A stretch of DNA of 33,946 nucleotides. Source: JABDCI01 sp964475835. GTDB taxonomy: Bacteria; Verrucomicrobiota; Verrucomicrobiia; JABWAM01. The notes beneath the pieces are model-generated. The model had not been told where the DNA came from. It saw only the letters and a program-made list of their open reading frames with translations, and searched no databases. Every line of letters begins with the position of its first letter. The first letter of the stretch is position 1. Location: NCBI GenBank assembly GCA_964475835.1, contig CAYYYL010000029.1, positions 1 through 33,946 on the forward strand. Reading direction: 5' to 3'. The translations under genes and the position numbers were made by a program. Positions 1 to 7,596 of the stretch are shown one piece after another.

Positions 1-126
1 CTTGAAATATCCTCACTTCTCCCTTGCATGAAAACACCGTTGCTTCGTGGTGAAAATCTCTGCCCTCTAAAAAAACCAATTTGATCCATTGCCGGCCCCG
101 CTCCTTCCGAGGATTTCAGGAGTGGG

Positions 127-1158
127 TCACTTCTCCACATCACCCTTGAGCAGGACCGTGGTGAATTCACGGGAACCGGTATTCACCGGCTGGGGCGTGT
201 GCTCGAGCATGTAACGGGCCAGGGTTTCACTCGTCGGACCATAGCCCCGTGCGTAAATGTATTTTTCGAGTTCCACCAGCAACTCCGCCGCACTTCCATA
301 CCGGTCCTCGGGACGCCTGGCCAGCATGCGCATCAAAATGGCATTCAACCCGGGATCGATCTCCTTCGAAAATTCACAAAAATTGGGCAGCTCGAGTTCC
401 CGCACGCGCTTCCGTTCCTCCGTGGAATGTTCCGCCGCAAAAATATTGATCCCGGCGAGCATTTCACTCAGCACCACTCCCAGCGAAAAAATATCGGATC
501 GTGGATCTGTTTTGCCTCCGGAGGCCTGCTCCGGGGACATGTAACGCCACTTGCCCATAATGATCTCCCCCTCGCCATCAATCATCAGATTGATCGCCTT
601 CGCCATGCCAAAGTCCGTGATCTTCACATCGCCCTCACGCGAGACCATGATGTTTTGAGAACTGATATCCCGGTGAACAATTCCGAGCGGCTCACCTTGG
701 AGACCACGCTTTTCATGCGCGTAAGCCAGCCCGCGACACACCCGGCTGGCAATGAACACCGCCAGTTCCACAGGAATCCTCGAATCCCGGGAGGCCTGGA
801 CCTGCATCAGCTGCATCAAATCCACCCCCTGCAGGAACTCCATGGCGATAAAGGGACCGTTGCGGCTCGTGCCCAATTGATACGTCTGAACGATGTTGGA
901 GTGCACCAATTGCGCCACCAATTTGGCCTCTCCCACGAAGTTCTCCAGAAACTCCGGATTTGCCGCCACACTCTTGTGAATCAGTTTCACCGCCACTCGT
1001 TTGGTAAACCCATGCGCCCCATGCTGCAACGCCTCATAGACGGAGCCCATCCCCCCCGCCCCCAAACGGCGGACCAGCGTGTAGGTCGTTCCCTGTTCGA
1101 GCTCAAGCTCCGAAGATCGCCGCCGAAAGAACCACATGAGGCGTATGTAAACACTCAC
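127..1158 (-). CDS. Hanks-type serine/threonine protein kinase
   Basis: A 343-residue protein that is almost entirely a kinase domain and should phosphorylate Ser/Thr on unknown partners in the cytoplasm. The glycine-rich loop LGAGGMGSVY is at about 32-41, the ATP lysine (VAVK) at 58, the alpha-C glutamate at about 77, HRD at 162-164, Asn169, DFG at 182-184 and the activation-segment SPEQ at 208-211. The catalytic loop reads HRDISSQN rather than the usual HRDLKPEN, but all catalytic residues remain. No transmembrane helix and no PASTA or other sensor domain follows, so it looks soluble. The start is GTG with a GGAAAAG about 10 bases upstream; an in-frame ATG eight codons in has no ribosome site. 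It is transcribed away from the deacetylase gene. Family call is secure; substrate unknown. Confidence 0.93.
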   Translation of the reverse strand: MSVYIRLMWFFRRRSSELELEQGTTYTLVRRLGAGGMGSVYEALQHGAHGFTKRVAVKLIHKSVAANPEFLENFVGEAKLVAQLVHSNIVQTYQLGTSRNGPFIAMEFLQGVDLMQLMQVQASRDSRIPVELAVFIASRVCRGLAYAHEKRGLQGEPLGIVHRDISSQNIMVSREGDVKITDFGMAKAINLMIDGEGEIIMGKWRYMSPEQASGGKTDPRSDIFSLGVVLSEMLAGINIFAAEHSTEERKRVRELELPNFCEFSKEIDPGLNAILMRMLARRPEDRYGSAAELLVELEKYIYARGYGPTSETLARYMLEHTPQPVNTGSREFTTVLLKGDVEK

Positions 1159-1211
1159 ACTTCACTTTTCCATGCCAATATCACGGAATCCGCCCCCCCA
1201 GCCAAAAACGA

Positions 1212-1239
1212 TTGTCAAGTGATGAAAAGTGCGTATAGT
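1212..1239 (+). promoter_or_regulatory. sigma-70-like promoter of the deacetylase gene
   Basis: TTGTCA and TATAGT are separated by 16 bases, and the -10 box ends 14 bases before the ATG at 1254. The predicted leader is only about 8 bases and has no Shine-Dalgarno site, so the message would be nearly leaderless. Seen by eye only. Confidence 0.5.
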
Positions 1240-1253
1240 GTAACCCGTTCCCA

Positions 1254-2327
1254 ATGACCCCCATGGTCGGATCTTCCCTCATGCAAAAAGCCGGTCTCCT
1301 CACCTGCATCACCCTTCTTGGTCTTGCCGTTGCCCTTTCGACCCTTTATCACCGGACGCCCGTTGTCGCGACGCAAACAGCTCCAGCCCGGACACTCTCT
1401 GTGGCAGGGGCCGATTCCTCAAAGGACCAACCCGCTCCACCCACAAAGCCGCTTTCCCTTGTAAAACATACGGCCGAAACCGCCCCTGCAGGCGGCACCC
1501 CTCACGAATCGGGGGAAAAGACATCCCCCAATCGCCCCTTGCCCCCACCTGTGGCCCCATCCAAATCGGCCCCGGAGCGCCCTCAGTCGGACACCCGGGA
1601 TGCTCTCCTACATGAGATTCATCCGGAAGCCATCGCCGCCCTGCCTGCCGGCATTCCCGCGGAACCTGTGACGGAACTCCCGAAAACAGACAAGGACCCG
1701 CATTTCCCCATCTACAGCTCGGGACCGAACCACTCCAACATGGTGGCCCTCACCTTCGATGACGGTCCCCATCCTGTATTCACCCCACGCGTGCTGGATG
1801 AACTTCGCAAGCGAAACGTGAAGGCCACCTTCTTCCTGCTGGGGGATCTGGTCCGGCGCTACCCGTGGGTCGTTCGACAGATCATGGCGGAGGGACATGA
1901 AATCGGAAATCACACCTACGATCACCGTTTGCTGACAGCAATGACGAATGAACTGATCGAGAAGGAAATCACGGAGACTCAAAACCAGATCAAGAACATC
2001 ACGGGATCCGAACCCACCCTTTTCCGCCCACCTTATGGAGTGTTTCGTCCCGACACGAAGGCCATTTTTCGTGAACACAACTTGAATGTGGTGCTCTGGT
2101 CCGTGGATCCCAGGGACTGGAGAATTCGAAATCAGGAGCGCATCACCCAGATCGTCACCAAACAAACCCGGGGAGGATCCATCGTGCTCTGTCACGACAT
2201 CCACAAAACCACCCTCGACGCCCTTCCTCAGATTCTCGACACCCTGCAGGCTGAGGGTTATGAATTCGCCACCGTCAGCCAGATGTGCGGAATCTGCGCT
2301 CCCCTGAATGTGGCCGCGGCGAAGTAA
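1254..2327 (+). CDS. membrane-anchored polysaccharide deacetylase (NodB/CE4 domain)
   Basis: A 357-residue protein with one hydrophobic N-terminal segment (about 12-31), a Pro/Ala/Thr-rich stalk (about 40-150) and a C-terminal NodB domain. All five family motifs are present: TFDDGP at 167-172 (metal and base aspartates), NHTYDH at 219-224 (metal histidines), RPPYG at 258-262, DPRDW at 285-289 and the catalytic HD at 314-315. CE4 enzymes remove N- or O-acetyl groups from peptidoglycan, chitin-like or other polysaccharides with a divalent metal. The anchor and extended stalk place the catalytic domain in the periplasm, possibly reaching peptidoglycan. The exact substrate cannot be read from the sequence. 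It is monocistronic and converges with efp. Confidence 0.92.
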   Translation: MTPMVGSSLMQKAGLLTCITLLGLAVALSTLYHRTPVVATQTAPARTLSVAGADSSKDQPAPPTKPLSLVKHTAETAPAGGTPHESGEKTSPNRPLPPPVAPSKSAPERPQSDTRDALLHEIHPEAIAALPAGIPAEPVTELPKTDKDPHFPIYSSGPNHSNMVALTFDDGPHPVFTPRVLDELRKRNVKATFFLLGDLVRRYPWVVRQIMAEGHEIGNHTYDHRLLTAMTNELIEKEITETQNQIKNITGSEPTLFRPPYGVFRPDTKAIFREHNLNVVLWSVDPRDWRIRNQERITQIVTKQTRGGSIVLCHDIHKTTLDALPQILDTLQAEGYEFATVSQMCGICAPLNVAAAK

Positions 2328-2495
2328 CGTTTAGGGCATTTCAATAATCCTGCACCCGTCTTTGAGTCTGAAGCATTGAAGAAGCAAAAAACTGATGGAG
2401 CGACGCTCTGTTTTTTGATCACAAATTCCGTCTGCAGCATTTTAAATAAAACAGCAGTCGATTTCTTCGATGTCTTGTATCATTAGGATCGGAAA

Positions 2496-2557
2496 GGTAG
2501 GGACGGACCGCCGGGCCGTCCTCAACATTTCGGCGCGCCCAGCGGTCGCGCCCTACC
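2496..2557. repeat. GTAG-ended palindromic (REP-like) element, copy 1
   Basis: A 62-base element whose ends are a perfect inverted repeat GGTAGGG / CCCTACC. Inside are two hairpins in a row: GGACGG / CCGTCC and GGCGCG / CGCGCC. Their loops (ACCGCCGGG and CCCAGCGGT) are complementary except at one position, so the whole element can also fold as one long imperfect palindrome. It lies in the roughly 240-base gap between the convergent deacetylase and efp genes. A second element of the same design is at 10145. Ends with GTAG and this size fit REP sequences moved by RAYT transposases; no such transposase gene is in the window. Confidence 0.6.
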
Positions 2558-2566
2558 AGAATTTAG

Positions 2567-3124
2567 TTACGCCCTGCCCATGTACTGCCCTGTCCGCGTA
2601 TCCACCTTTACCACCTCACCCTCCTTGATGAAGAGCGGCACATTGATCGTGATCCCGGTCTCAAGCAAGGCGGGCTTTTGAACGTTGCTTGCGGTGTCCC
2701 CACGAACCCCCTCGGGGGATTCCATCACCTTTAAATTGACGCTTGAAGGACTTTCGATCTGAACCGGAGACTGATCATTGAAAAGCACTTCGCAAACGGA
2801 CCCCTCCGTCAGATAGTTTTTGCAATCCCCCACCAACTCCTCCATCAAGGTGATCGATTCATAGCTCGAGGGATCCATGAAGACGTAGCCCGTGCCATCC
2901 TTGTAGCTGTACTCCAGTTTACGACGATTCAGGGGAACGGTCTCAATGGGTTCCGTGGAAGCGAAACGAACATTGGAAGACTTTCCTGTCTTGATGCTTC
3001 GAATGGTCGCCTGAACAAAAGCCCGGAGGTTCCCAGGTGTGCGATGCTGCGTATCCAACACAACACAAACTTCGCCACCGTATTTGATGGCCATTCCTTT
3101 ACGAACATCATTGGCTGTAGGCAT
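2567..3124 (-). CDS. efp: translation elongation factor P
   Basis: A 185-residue protein of usual EF-P length. EF-P enters the ribosomal E site and relieves stalling at consecutive prolines. The N-terminal KOW-like domain starts with NDVRKGMAI, and the third domain carries the family signature KPALLETGITINVP near residues 150-163. The tip loop that reaches the peptidyl-transferase centre reads TPGNLRAF (29-36). By alignment Asn32 occupies the place of E. coli Lys34, the residue that is beta-lysylated, so the known Lys-type modification is not possible here; Arg34 lies two residues later. From memory, this TPGNLRAF tip is typical of Verrucomicrobia and relatives rather than a defect. No epm-type modification gene is nearby. 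Confidence 0.96.
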   Translation of the reverse strand: MPTANDVRKGMAIKYGGEVCVVLDTQHRTPGNLRAFVQATIRSIKTGKSSNVRFASTEPIETVPLNRRKLEYSYKDGTGYVFMDPSSYESITLMEELVGDCKNYLTEGSVCEVLFNDQSPVQIESPSSVNLKVMESPEGVRGDTASNVQKPALLETGITINVPLFIKEGEVVKVDTRTGQYMGRA

Positions 3125-3307
3125 AAAAATTCAGAGATAAAAGGGTAAAAATGGGAACAATCAGTATGCCCTCCCCACGCGAAAAAACAAGGCTTTTCAG
3201 AGGGAGGAAGGGGGCGCCCACCAGTACGCTGGAAACCATTTAACGCAAAAGATCGCAAAGAGCACAAAAAAACAGATCCCTTTGTAAAAAATGGGAGACA
3301 AAAAAAC

Positions 3308-3375
3308 CTATATAAAGTTTTATATATAGTTTTGCATATTTTAATATCAACTATATACTTGCCGAAGATATATAG
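3308..3375. promoter_or_regulatory. AT-rich block with four CTATATA half-sites (possible operator)
   Basis: Within an AT-rich stretch just before fic, CTATATA occurs at 3308-3314 and 3351-3357, and its complement TATATAG at 3323-3329 and 3369-3375. This gives two inverted pairs. The second pair extends to AACTATATACTT ... AAG(A)TATATAGTT with a four-base loop. The Fic protein carries an N-terminal helix-turn-helix, so binding for autoregulation is plausible. In DNA this AT-rich some of it could be chance. Confidence 0.35.
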
Positions 3376-3397
3376 TTATTGTAAATTTTATGACACA

Positions 3398-4321
3398 ATG
3401 AGTTCAAACTTTATATTACAGTTGAAGGAGATCCTCCAACACGAATCACTCTCGCAAGTTGAGATAGCACGCCAGCTGGGAGTGACGTTTGCCGCCCTCA
3501 ATCGATGGATCAATGGCCATGCCACCCCTCACCCCCGGCATCAAGCTGCCATTGCAAGACTCTACAAGGAACGCGTCAGCTATCCCGCGGTGACAGAATC
3601 CGAAGTAAGTAGACTGATTCGAAAGGCGGATTCCTTCAAAATCAAGGGCCTGTGGAAAACCATTGCGAAAACACCCGCGCTTCAAGATGACCTGCTCCTG
3701 GAACACACCTACCATTCCACCTCCATCGAAGGCACCACCTTCACCATGCGGGAAACGGAAGCGGTGATTTTCCATAAAACCCTGGTCCCGGAAAAATCGC
3801 TCATCGAACACCTGGAAGTCACCAATCATGCGGCCGTGCTCCGCACCATACTCCAACACCCCACCCGTGAAACACTCACGGAATCCTTGATCCAAACCTG
3901 GCATCGCCAACTCATGCAGGGCATTCATCCGGATGCCGGCCATTATTCAAAACATCATCGCGCCATCCGCGGGGTTGCCATCGTTTTAACGCATCCCACG
4001 GACATCCCGGAGGAAATGGCGGACCTGATCCGGACATGGTCGGGCAAACCCAGACGGAAAACCTTGCGGGAAATTGCCGCATTTCACGTTCGCTTTGAAT
4101 TAATCCATCCTTTTGGGGACGGAAACGGGCGCCTGGGCCGCATCCTGATGACCCTTCAATGCCTGGAACATGATTACCCGCCGGTGATCATCGAAAACGA
4201 TCGCAAAGCCGATTATTACGACGTTCTGGAATATGCGCAGAAACAATCAGACGGTCCCTTTATTGCCTTTTTGGCTGAAGAGATGGAGAGAACGCGAAAG
4301 ATCCTTCAAAAACATCTATGA
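3398..4321 (+). CDS. Fic family protein with N-terminal helix-turn-helix
   Basis: A 307-residue protein. Residues about 5-55 look like a helix-turn-helix domain (SQVEIARQLGVTFAALNRW). The C-terminal half carries the complete Fic active site HPFGDGNGRLGR, with catalytic His, the Asp/Asn metal and phosphate ligands and both arginines. Such enzymes usually transfer AMP from ATP to hydroxyl side chains of target proteins. An upstream STSIEG matches the (S/T)xxxE(G/N) inhibitory helix placed N-terminal to the Fic core (class II), so the enzyme is probably self-inhibited. I chose the ATG at 3398; a TTG at 3332 would add 22 AT-rich residues unlike the family. There is no Shine-Dalgarno site. AT-rich flanks and the lack of functional links suggest acquisition. 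Toxin-like or regulatory role not decidable. Confidence 0.88.
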   Translation: MSSNFILQLKEILQHESLSQVEIARQLGVTFAALNRWINGHATPHPRHQAAIARLYKERVSYPAVTESEVSRLIRKADSFKIKGLWKTIAKTPALQDDLLLEHTYHSTSIEGTTFTMRETEAVIFHKTLVPEKSLIEHLEVTNHAAVLRTILQHPTRETLTESLIQTWHRQLMQGIHPDAGHYSKHHRAIRGVAIVLTHPTDIPEEMADLIRTWSGKPRRKTLREIAAFHVRFELIHPFGDGNGRLGRILMTLQCLEHDYPPVIIENDRKADYYDVLEYAQKQSDGPFIAFLAEEMERTRKILQKHL

Positions 4322-4338
4322 CCCGCCATGAAGCGTTC

Positions 4339-4435
4339 GGGCAACGCCCCAAGCTCAGCAGCCCAGCCCACGGAGCGGGTGGATTACAACCGGAACGCTT
4401 TGACCGGATTCGCTGCAGCTTAATGGGGGTTAGGC
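4339..4435 (-). other. attC-like recombination site downstream of the RDD gene (tentative)
   Basis: On the minus strand it opens with GCCTAAC (4435-4429), a perfect match to the integron inverse core RYYYAAC. It has complementary inner arms: CCCC-ATT-AAGCT-GCAGC near the gene, and GCTGC-TG-AGCTT-GGGGC 65 bases on. The far end is GTTGCCC (4345-4339), only a partial match to GTTRRRY. The RDD stop codon is just inside the edge, as is common for cassettes. Unpaired bases in the arms fit attC folding, but the poor far core box keeps this tentative. Confidence 0.35.
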
Positions 4436-4902
4436 CATGATTCGTGATCACCATTCTTCACAACTAAAGTGTTTGCCATGAAATCGTGGAGCCCTTGGCG
4501 TCGCTGTGTCCAAGCGATCATCAAGAAGCCAACGCAAAGCAACCACGTTGAAAGAAAGGACGCGAACCAGCGTTTGGTCGCTCGGCCAAAGTTGATGCGC
4601 CTACCGTCATAGTCCACGACCTTCAAACCGAAAACACGCTTGCCAATCGTAGCCTGCCAAGATGACGAGAGGAGAACCGCCGTGTAAACCCACCAAATGG
4701 CAAGGCTCAAACAAGTGTCCCCCAATTCAACAAACAGATCCATCTCGCTGTATGCTGACGTAGCCGACCGATAAAGAAGGCAGAACAACTGTATGGGAGT
4801 GGCTAGAAACACAGCGTCAACTGCGTCTGCGGCATAGCGTATCCAGAAGCCGCCATACGCTGCCCTGTCGGTTGGTAGGCTTGTTGCGTTCTGGGTGTCC
4901 AT
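4420..4902 (-). CDS. RDD family membrane protein, probable gene cassette
   Basis: A 160-residue integral membrane protein with the RDD pattern: GGFWIRYAADAVDAV near 17-31 (the Arg and Asp residues that name the family), hydrophobic segments at about 31-46, 65-80 and 112-130, the middle motif SSSWQATIGKRVFGLKVVD, and the ending RRQGLHDFMANTLVV. RDD proteins are poorly understood; some have been linked to ion transport and salt stress. The gene stands alone, has no promoter or Shine-Dalgarno site that I can see, and starts 10 bases after the edge of an attC-like element, with a second such element over its stop codon. That layout is the one expected of an integron cassette. No integrase is in the window. 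Confidence 0.85.
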   Translation of the reverse strand: MDTQNATSLPTDRAAYGGFWIRYAADAVDAVFLATPIQLFCLLYRSATSAYSEMDLFVELGDTCLSLAIWWVYTAVLLSSSWQATIGKRVFGLKVVDYDGRRINFGRATKRWFASFLSTWLLCVGFLMIAWTQRRQGLHDFMANTLVVKNGDHESWPNPH

Positions 4903-4912
4903 TGATTGAATA

Positions 4913-4992
4913 GCCTAGCGTGGCTGCGGCTGAGTTGCCGCCTGAGTTGAGCGTACTCGACGAAGGCTGGCAGTTCAAGCCGCTTGTTAGCC
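4913..4992 (-). other. attC-like recombination site between glmM and the RDD gene
   Basis: An 80-base imperfect palindrome. Outer boxes on the plus strand are GCCTAGC (4913-4919) and GTTAGCC (4986-4992), each one or two bases off the RYYYAAC / GTTRRRY cores. Inner arms are GCGGCTGAGTTGCC (4926-4939) and GGCAGTTCAAGCCGC (4969-4983). They pair over their whole length, using G-U pairs in single-stranded form, except for one extra A in the second arm. A single extrahelical base in one arm is the hallmark that orients attC sites. Spacing between outer and inner boxes is uneven (6 and 2 bases), which is unusual. Confidence 0.45.
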
Positions 4993-4999
4993 GATATCC

Positions 5000-5019
5000 A
5001 TCGCATCCAGGCATGCGAT
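5000..5019 (-). terminator. stem-loop after glmM (weak terminator or RNA-stability hairpin)
   Basis: ATCGCAT and ATGCGAT form a perfect seven-base stem with a six-base loop, 30 bases beyond the glmM stop codon. GATAT / ATATC lies outside it. No T-run follows, so rho-independent termination is doubtful. Confidence 0.35.
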
Positions 5020-5048
5020 CACAATATCCCAGCTCCTTGATTCCTGCA

Positions 5049-6434
5049 CTACACCCCGATCGCCTTGGCCAGTTTTTCTGAAATCTTTGCCGCGTGGGCT
5101 TCAATGTGGGTTTTATTTTCCCCCTCGATGAGCAAGCGAACCTTCGGTTCTGTCCCCGAATAACGAAGAAGAACCCGCCCCTTTTTCCCAAGGTCTTTTT
5201 CCGCGGCCCGAACCAAGGCCTGAACATCTTTCAGATCCTCGAGAGGAGGCTTGGCCTTCACCTTCAAATTCTTTTGAACCTGGGGAAAGGGCTTCAGGCA
5301 GGTGGCCAGCTTGCTCAATGCTTTCTGCGATTCCACCATCATGCGCAACACCTGGAGCGCAGATACAATCCCATCCCCGGTGGTCGCGTAGTCCCGGAAA
5401 ATCATGTGTCCGGATTGTTCTCCCCCGATATTGGCGTCGATCTCCACCATCTTTTCGATGACATATCGATCGCCCACCGCCGTGCGAACCACGTTCCCAC
5501 CCGCGGATTCAATCAGGGCATCCAGGGCCAGATTGCTCATGATTGTGGCCACCAGCGTTTTTTGTCGGAGTTCCTTCCGTTTGAGCGCCGCTAGCGCCGT
5601 CATGGCAAGAACGGTATCCCCATCAATGATACGCCCTTTTTCATCCGCGAGAATCACCCGGTCCCCGTCCCCATCATGTGAAATGCCCACATGTGCCTGA
5701 TGCTCCACCACCGCACGTGAAATCACCTCCGGATAGGTGCTCCCGCATCGAAGATTGATGTTGGTCCCATTCGGTTCGTCGTTCAACACCACCACATCCG
5801 CTCCAAGCTCGCGAAGAATGCAGGGTGTGGACTTGTAGGTCGCGCCATGGCCCACATCCACCACCACTTTCAAGCCCTCCAGGGTCAACGTTCGAGGAAT
5901 GCTGGTTTTGACGAATTCAATGTATCGGCCCAAAGCATCATCGATGCGTTTGGCCTTGCCGATTTCGGTCGCCGTCGGACGAATACTGTCGATGCGCCCG
6001 CTGAACACAAGTCCCTCAATCTCGTCCTCCACCTTGTCGTCCAGCTTGTAGCCGTCACGACGGAAAAACTTGATCCCGTTGTCCTCATACGAATTGTGGG
6101 ACGCAGTCAGGACAATCCCCGCATCGCATCGCAGGGAACGCGTCATGTACGCCACCCCCGGGGTCGGAAGCGGTCCCACCAAAAGGGCATCCACCCCCAT
6201 CGAGGTGATTCCGGCGACGATCGCATTTTCGAGCATGTACCCCGAAAGACGGGTATCCTTGCCGATGATGATTTTGTGGCGTCCCTTTAAGATGGATCCG
6301 TTCGATTTCTTGAACCAATGCGCGGCTGCACGGCCCAGCTTCAAGGCCGTCTCGGCGGTCACGGGCTCCACATTGGCCACTCCACGCACGCCATCGGTTC
6401 CAAATAGTTTATTCTCGCGGGGTTTTGTCGTCAT
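5049..6434 (-). CDS. glmM: phosphoglucosamine mutase
   Basis: A 461-residue alpha-D-phosphohexomutase that interconverts glucosamine-6-phosphate and glucosamine-1-phosphate, feeding UDP-GlcNAc for peptidoglycan and LPS. It begins KLFGTDGVRG as GlmM proteins do. The phosphoserine loop TASHN puts the catalytic Ser at 112, the Mg-binding loop DGDGDR is at 254-259, the sugar-binding loop is GGEQSGH, and the phosphate-binding loop RYSGTEPKVR lies near the C-terminus. I chose the ATG at 6434 because the family starts there; a longer reading frame to 6545 adds 37 unrelated residues and would run into the small gene upstream. It follows cdaA and the mini cdaR, the classic c-di-AMP operon order; in Firmicutes GlmM binds and restrains CdaA. 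Confidence 0.97.
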   Translation of the reverse strand: MTTKPRENKLFGTDGVRGVANVEPVTAETALKLGRAAAHWFKKSNGSILKGRHKIIIGKDTRLSGYMLENAIVAGITSMGVDALLVGPLPTPGVAYMTRSLRCDAGIVLTASHNSYEDNGIKFFRRDGYKLDDKVEDEIEGLVFSGRIDSIRPTATEIGKAKRIDDALGRYIEFVKTSIPRTLTLEGLKVVVDVGHGATYKSTPCILRELGADVVVLNDEPNGTNINLRCGSTYPEVISRAVVEHQAHVGISHDGDGDRVILADEKGRIIDGDTVLAMTALAALKRKELRQKTLVATIMSNLALDALIESAGGNVVRTAVGDRYVIEKMVEIDANIGGEQSGHMIFRDYATTGDGIVSALQVLRMMVESQKALSKLATCLKPFPQVQKNLKVKAKPPLEDLKDVQALVRAAEKDLGKKGRVLLRYSGTEPKVRLLIEGENKTHIEAHAAKISEKLAKAIGV

Positions 6435-6486
6435 GAGGGGAATACGGCCCAGAATGAAAGATCGGACAGGGTCACTCAAGAAAATC

Positions 6487-6645
6487 TTACAGCACAGGCT
6501 GCAACAGACTGGACGGAACCTCCACAGGAAGCGCACGCACTCCAACCGGAGGAAGCCGATCGTGAATCATCATCCAAATCAGGGTCGCCAGAAGCACGGA
6601 CACGATCTTCAAGCCAAGATTATGGGTAAACCAGAAACGAAACAT
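6487..6645 (-). CDS. truncated CdaR/YbbR-like membrane anchor (52 residues)
   Basis: A small open frame between cdaA and glmM, exactly where cdaR sits in c-di-AMP operons. It starts MFRFWFTHNLGLKIVSVLLA and continues through LIWMMIH. The NLGLKIVSVLLATLIW stretch is the characteristic N-terminal membrane helix of YbbR/CdaR proteins. After the helix only about 25 residues remain, including RALPVEVP, which resembles the first strand of a YbbR repeat, and then a TAA. A normal CdaR has several YbbR domains in the periplasm and regulates CdaA. The start lies 9 bases after the cdaA stop, and the stop lies about 50 bases before glmM. It may be a remnant or a functional minimal regulator. The ORF is clear; its being a real product is inferred from position and the conserved helix. 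Confidence 0.7.
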   Translation of the reverse strand: MFRFWFTHNLGLKIVSVLLATLIWMMIHDRLPPVGVRALPVEVPSSLLQPVL

Positions 6646-6654
6646 AAATGGAAA

Positions 6655-7452
6655 TCAGGATCTTTTTAAGGCGTTCCAGAATTTACCGGCCCATGAACGA
6701 TCCGGAGCCCCCACCAACAAGCGGGTCAAAAGGCTCCGCAAACGCTCGGAATCCAGTTTTTGATAAAGATTGCTCTGGCAGGCGACCGAAATCGTCCCCG
6801 TCTCCTCGGAAACCACCAGAATCACGGCATCCGTATCCTCCGATAAACCCAGCGCCGCACGGTGACGCGTGCCCACGCTCTTTGCCAAATCCGTCCGCTG
6901 AGTCAGGGGAAAGATGCATGCAGCCGCAGCAATCCGGTCGTTCTGAATGATCACACCTCCATCGTGAAGAGGTGAATTCGGATAGAAAATCTGATCGAGC
7001 ATTTCAAAGGACAGCTTCGCGTCAATCGTGGCTCCAGCCTCACTGATGCTCTTCACTCCGATCTCACGCTCGACAGCGATCAAACTGCCCACCCTACGGG
7101 AGGAAAATGAAGCGGCCGCCTTCACTAACACATCCACCACCGCACGTTCGTGCGAAGCTGTGAAAAAGATGGGACGGCTCCCAAGCTCCGCCAGAGCCCG
7201 CCGCAGCTCCGGTTGAAAGATCACCACCAGAGCCACCACGATAAATTCGAAGAAATGTCCGAGAAGCCAGCTGATGACGCGCAGATCAAACAACTGACTC
7301 ATTAAAATCAAAAACAGAAGCAGCGAAGCAAGACCCAGCATCACTCGCGCTCCACGGGTTCCCCGGATAAACCGGAGCAGAAAATAAATGAAGATCGAGA
7401 GAATCAGAATCTCAAGGACCGACTTCCAATACAACTGGATGGACTCAATCAT
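6655..7452 (-). CDS. cdaA: diadenylate cyclase CdaA (DacA)
   Basis: A 265-residue enzyme making cyclic di-AMP from two ATP. Three N-terminal membrane helices (about 10-27, 36-53 and 60-79) lead into a cytoplasmic DAC domain. The substrate-binding motifs are intact: DGG at 164-166 (PLHDGGVII) and RHR at 196-198 (GTRHRAALG). The length is that of the CdaA class rather than DisA or CdaS. It leads a three-gene operon with the mini cdaR and glmM. C-di-AMP usually governs potassium and osmolyte transport and cell-wall balance; no target is in the window. A consensus-like promoter lies just upstream. Confidence 0.96.
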   Translation of the reverse strand: MIESIQLYWKSVLEILILSIFIYFLLRFIRGTRGARVMLGLASLLLFLILMSQLFDLRVISWLLGHFFEFIVVALVVIFQPELRRALAELGSRPIFFTASHERAVVDVLVKAAASFSSRRVGSLIAVEREIGVKSISEAGATIDAKLSFEMLDQIFYPNSPLHDGGVIIQNDRIAAAACIFPLTQRTDLAKSVGTRHRAALGLSEDTDAVILVVSEETGTISVACQSNLYQKLDSERLRSLLTRLLVGAPDRSWAGKFWNALKRS

Positions 7453-7474
7453 TAGAAAAAAGGGGGAATGAGGC

Positions 7475-7502
7475 CTAATAAAGGGAGAAAAACCACTGTC
7501 AA
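7475..7502 (-). promoter_or_regulatory. sigma-70 promoter of the cdaA operon
   Basis: Read on the minus strand: TTGACA (7502-7497), 16 bases, TATTAG (7480-7475). The cdaA ATG at 7452 is about 16 bases after the expected start of transcription, and no Shine-Dalgarno site is visible. Confidence 0.55.
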
Positions 7503-7596
7503 AATAGAATTAAAGCATGGATATCATGTTGAAACACTCGGCTGCCGAATTCTTCCCCCCACTACCCGTCATTACCCCTAATTCCCCTTTCTTCAA

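Noticed and set aside
199..1257. Open frame of 352 codons on the plus strand opposite the kinase gene
   Set aside because: It is the mirror of a clear kinase gene, rich in His/Arg/Pro as antisense frames are, and shows no family motif.
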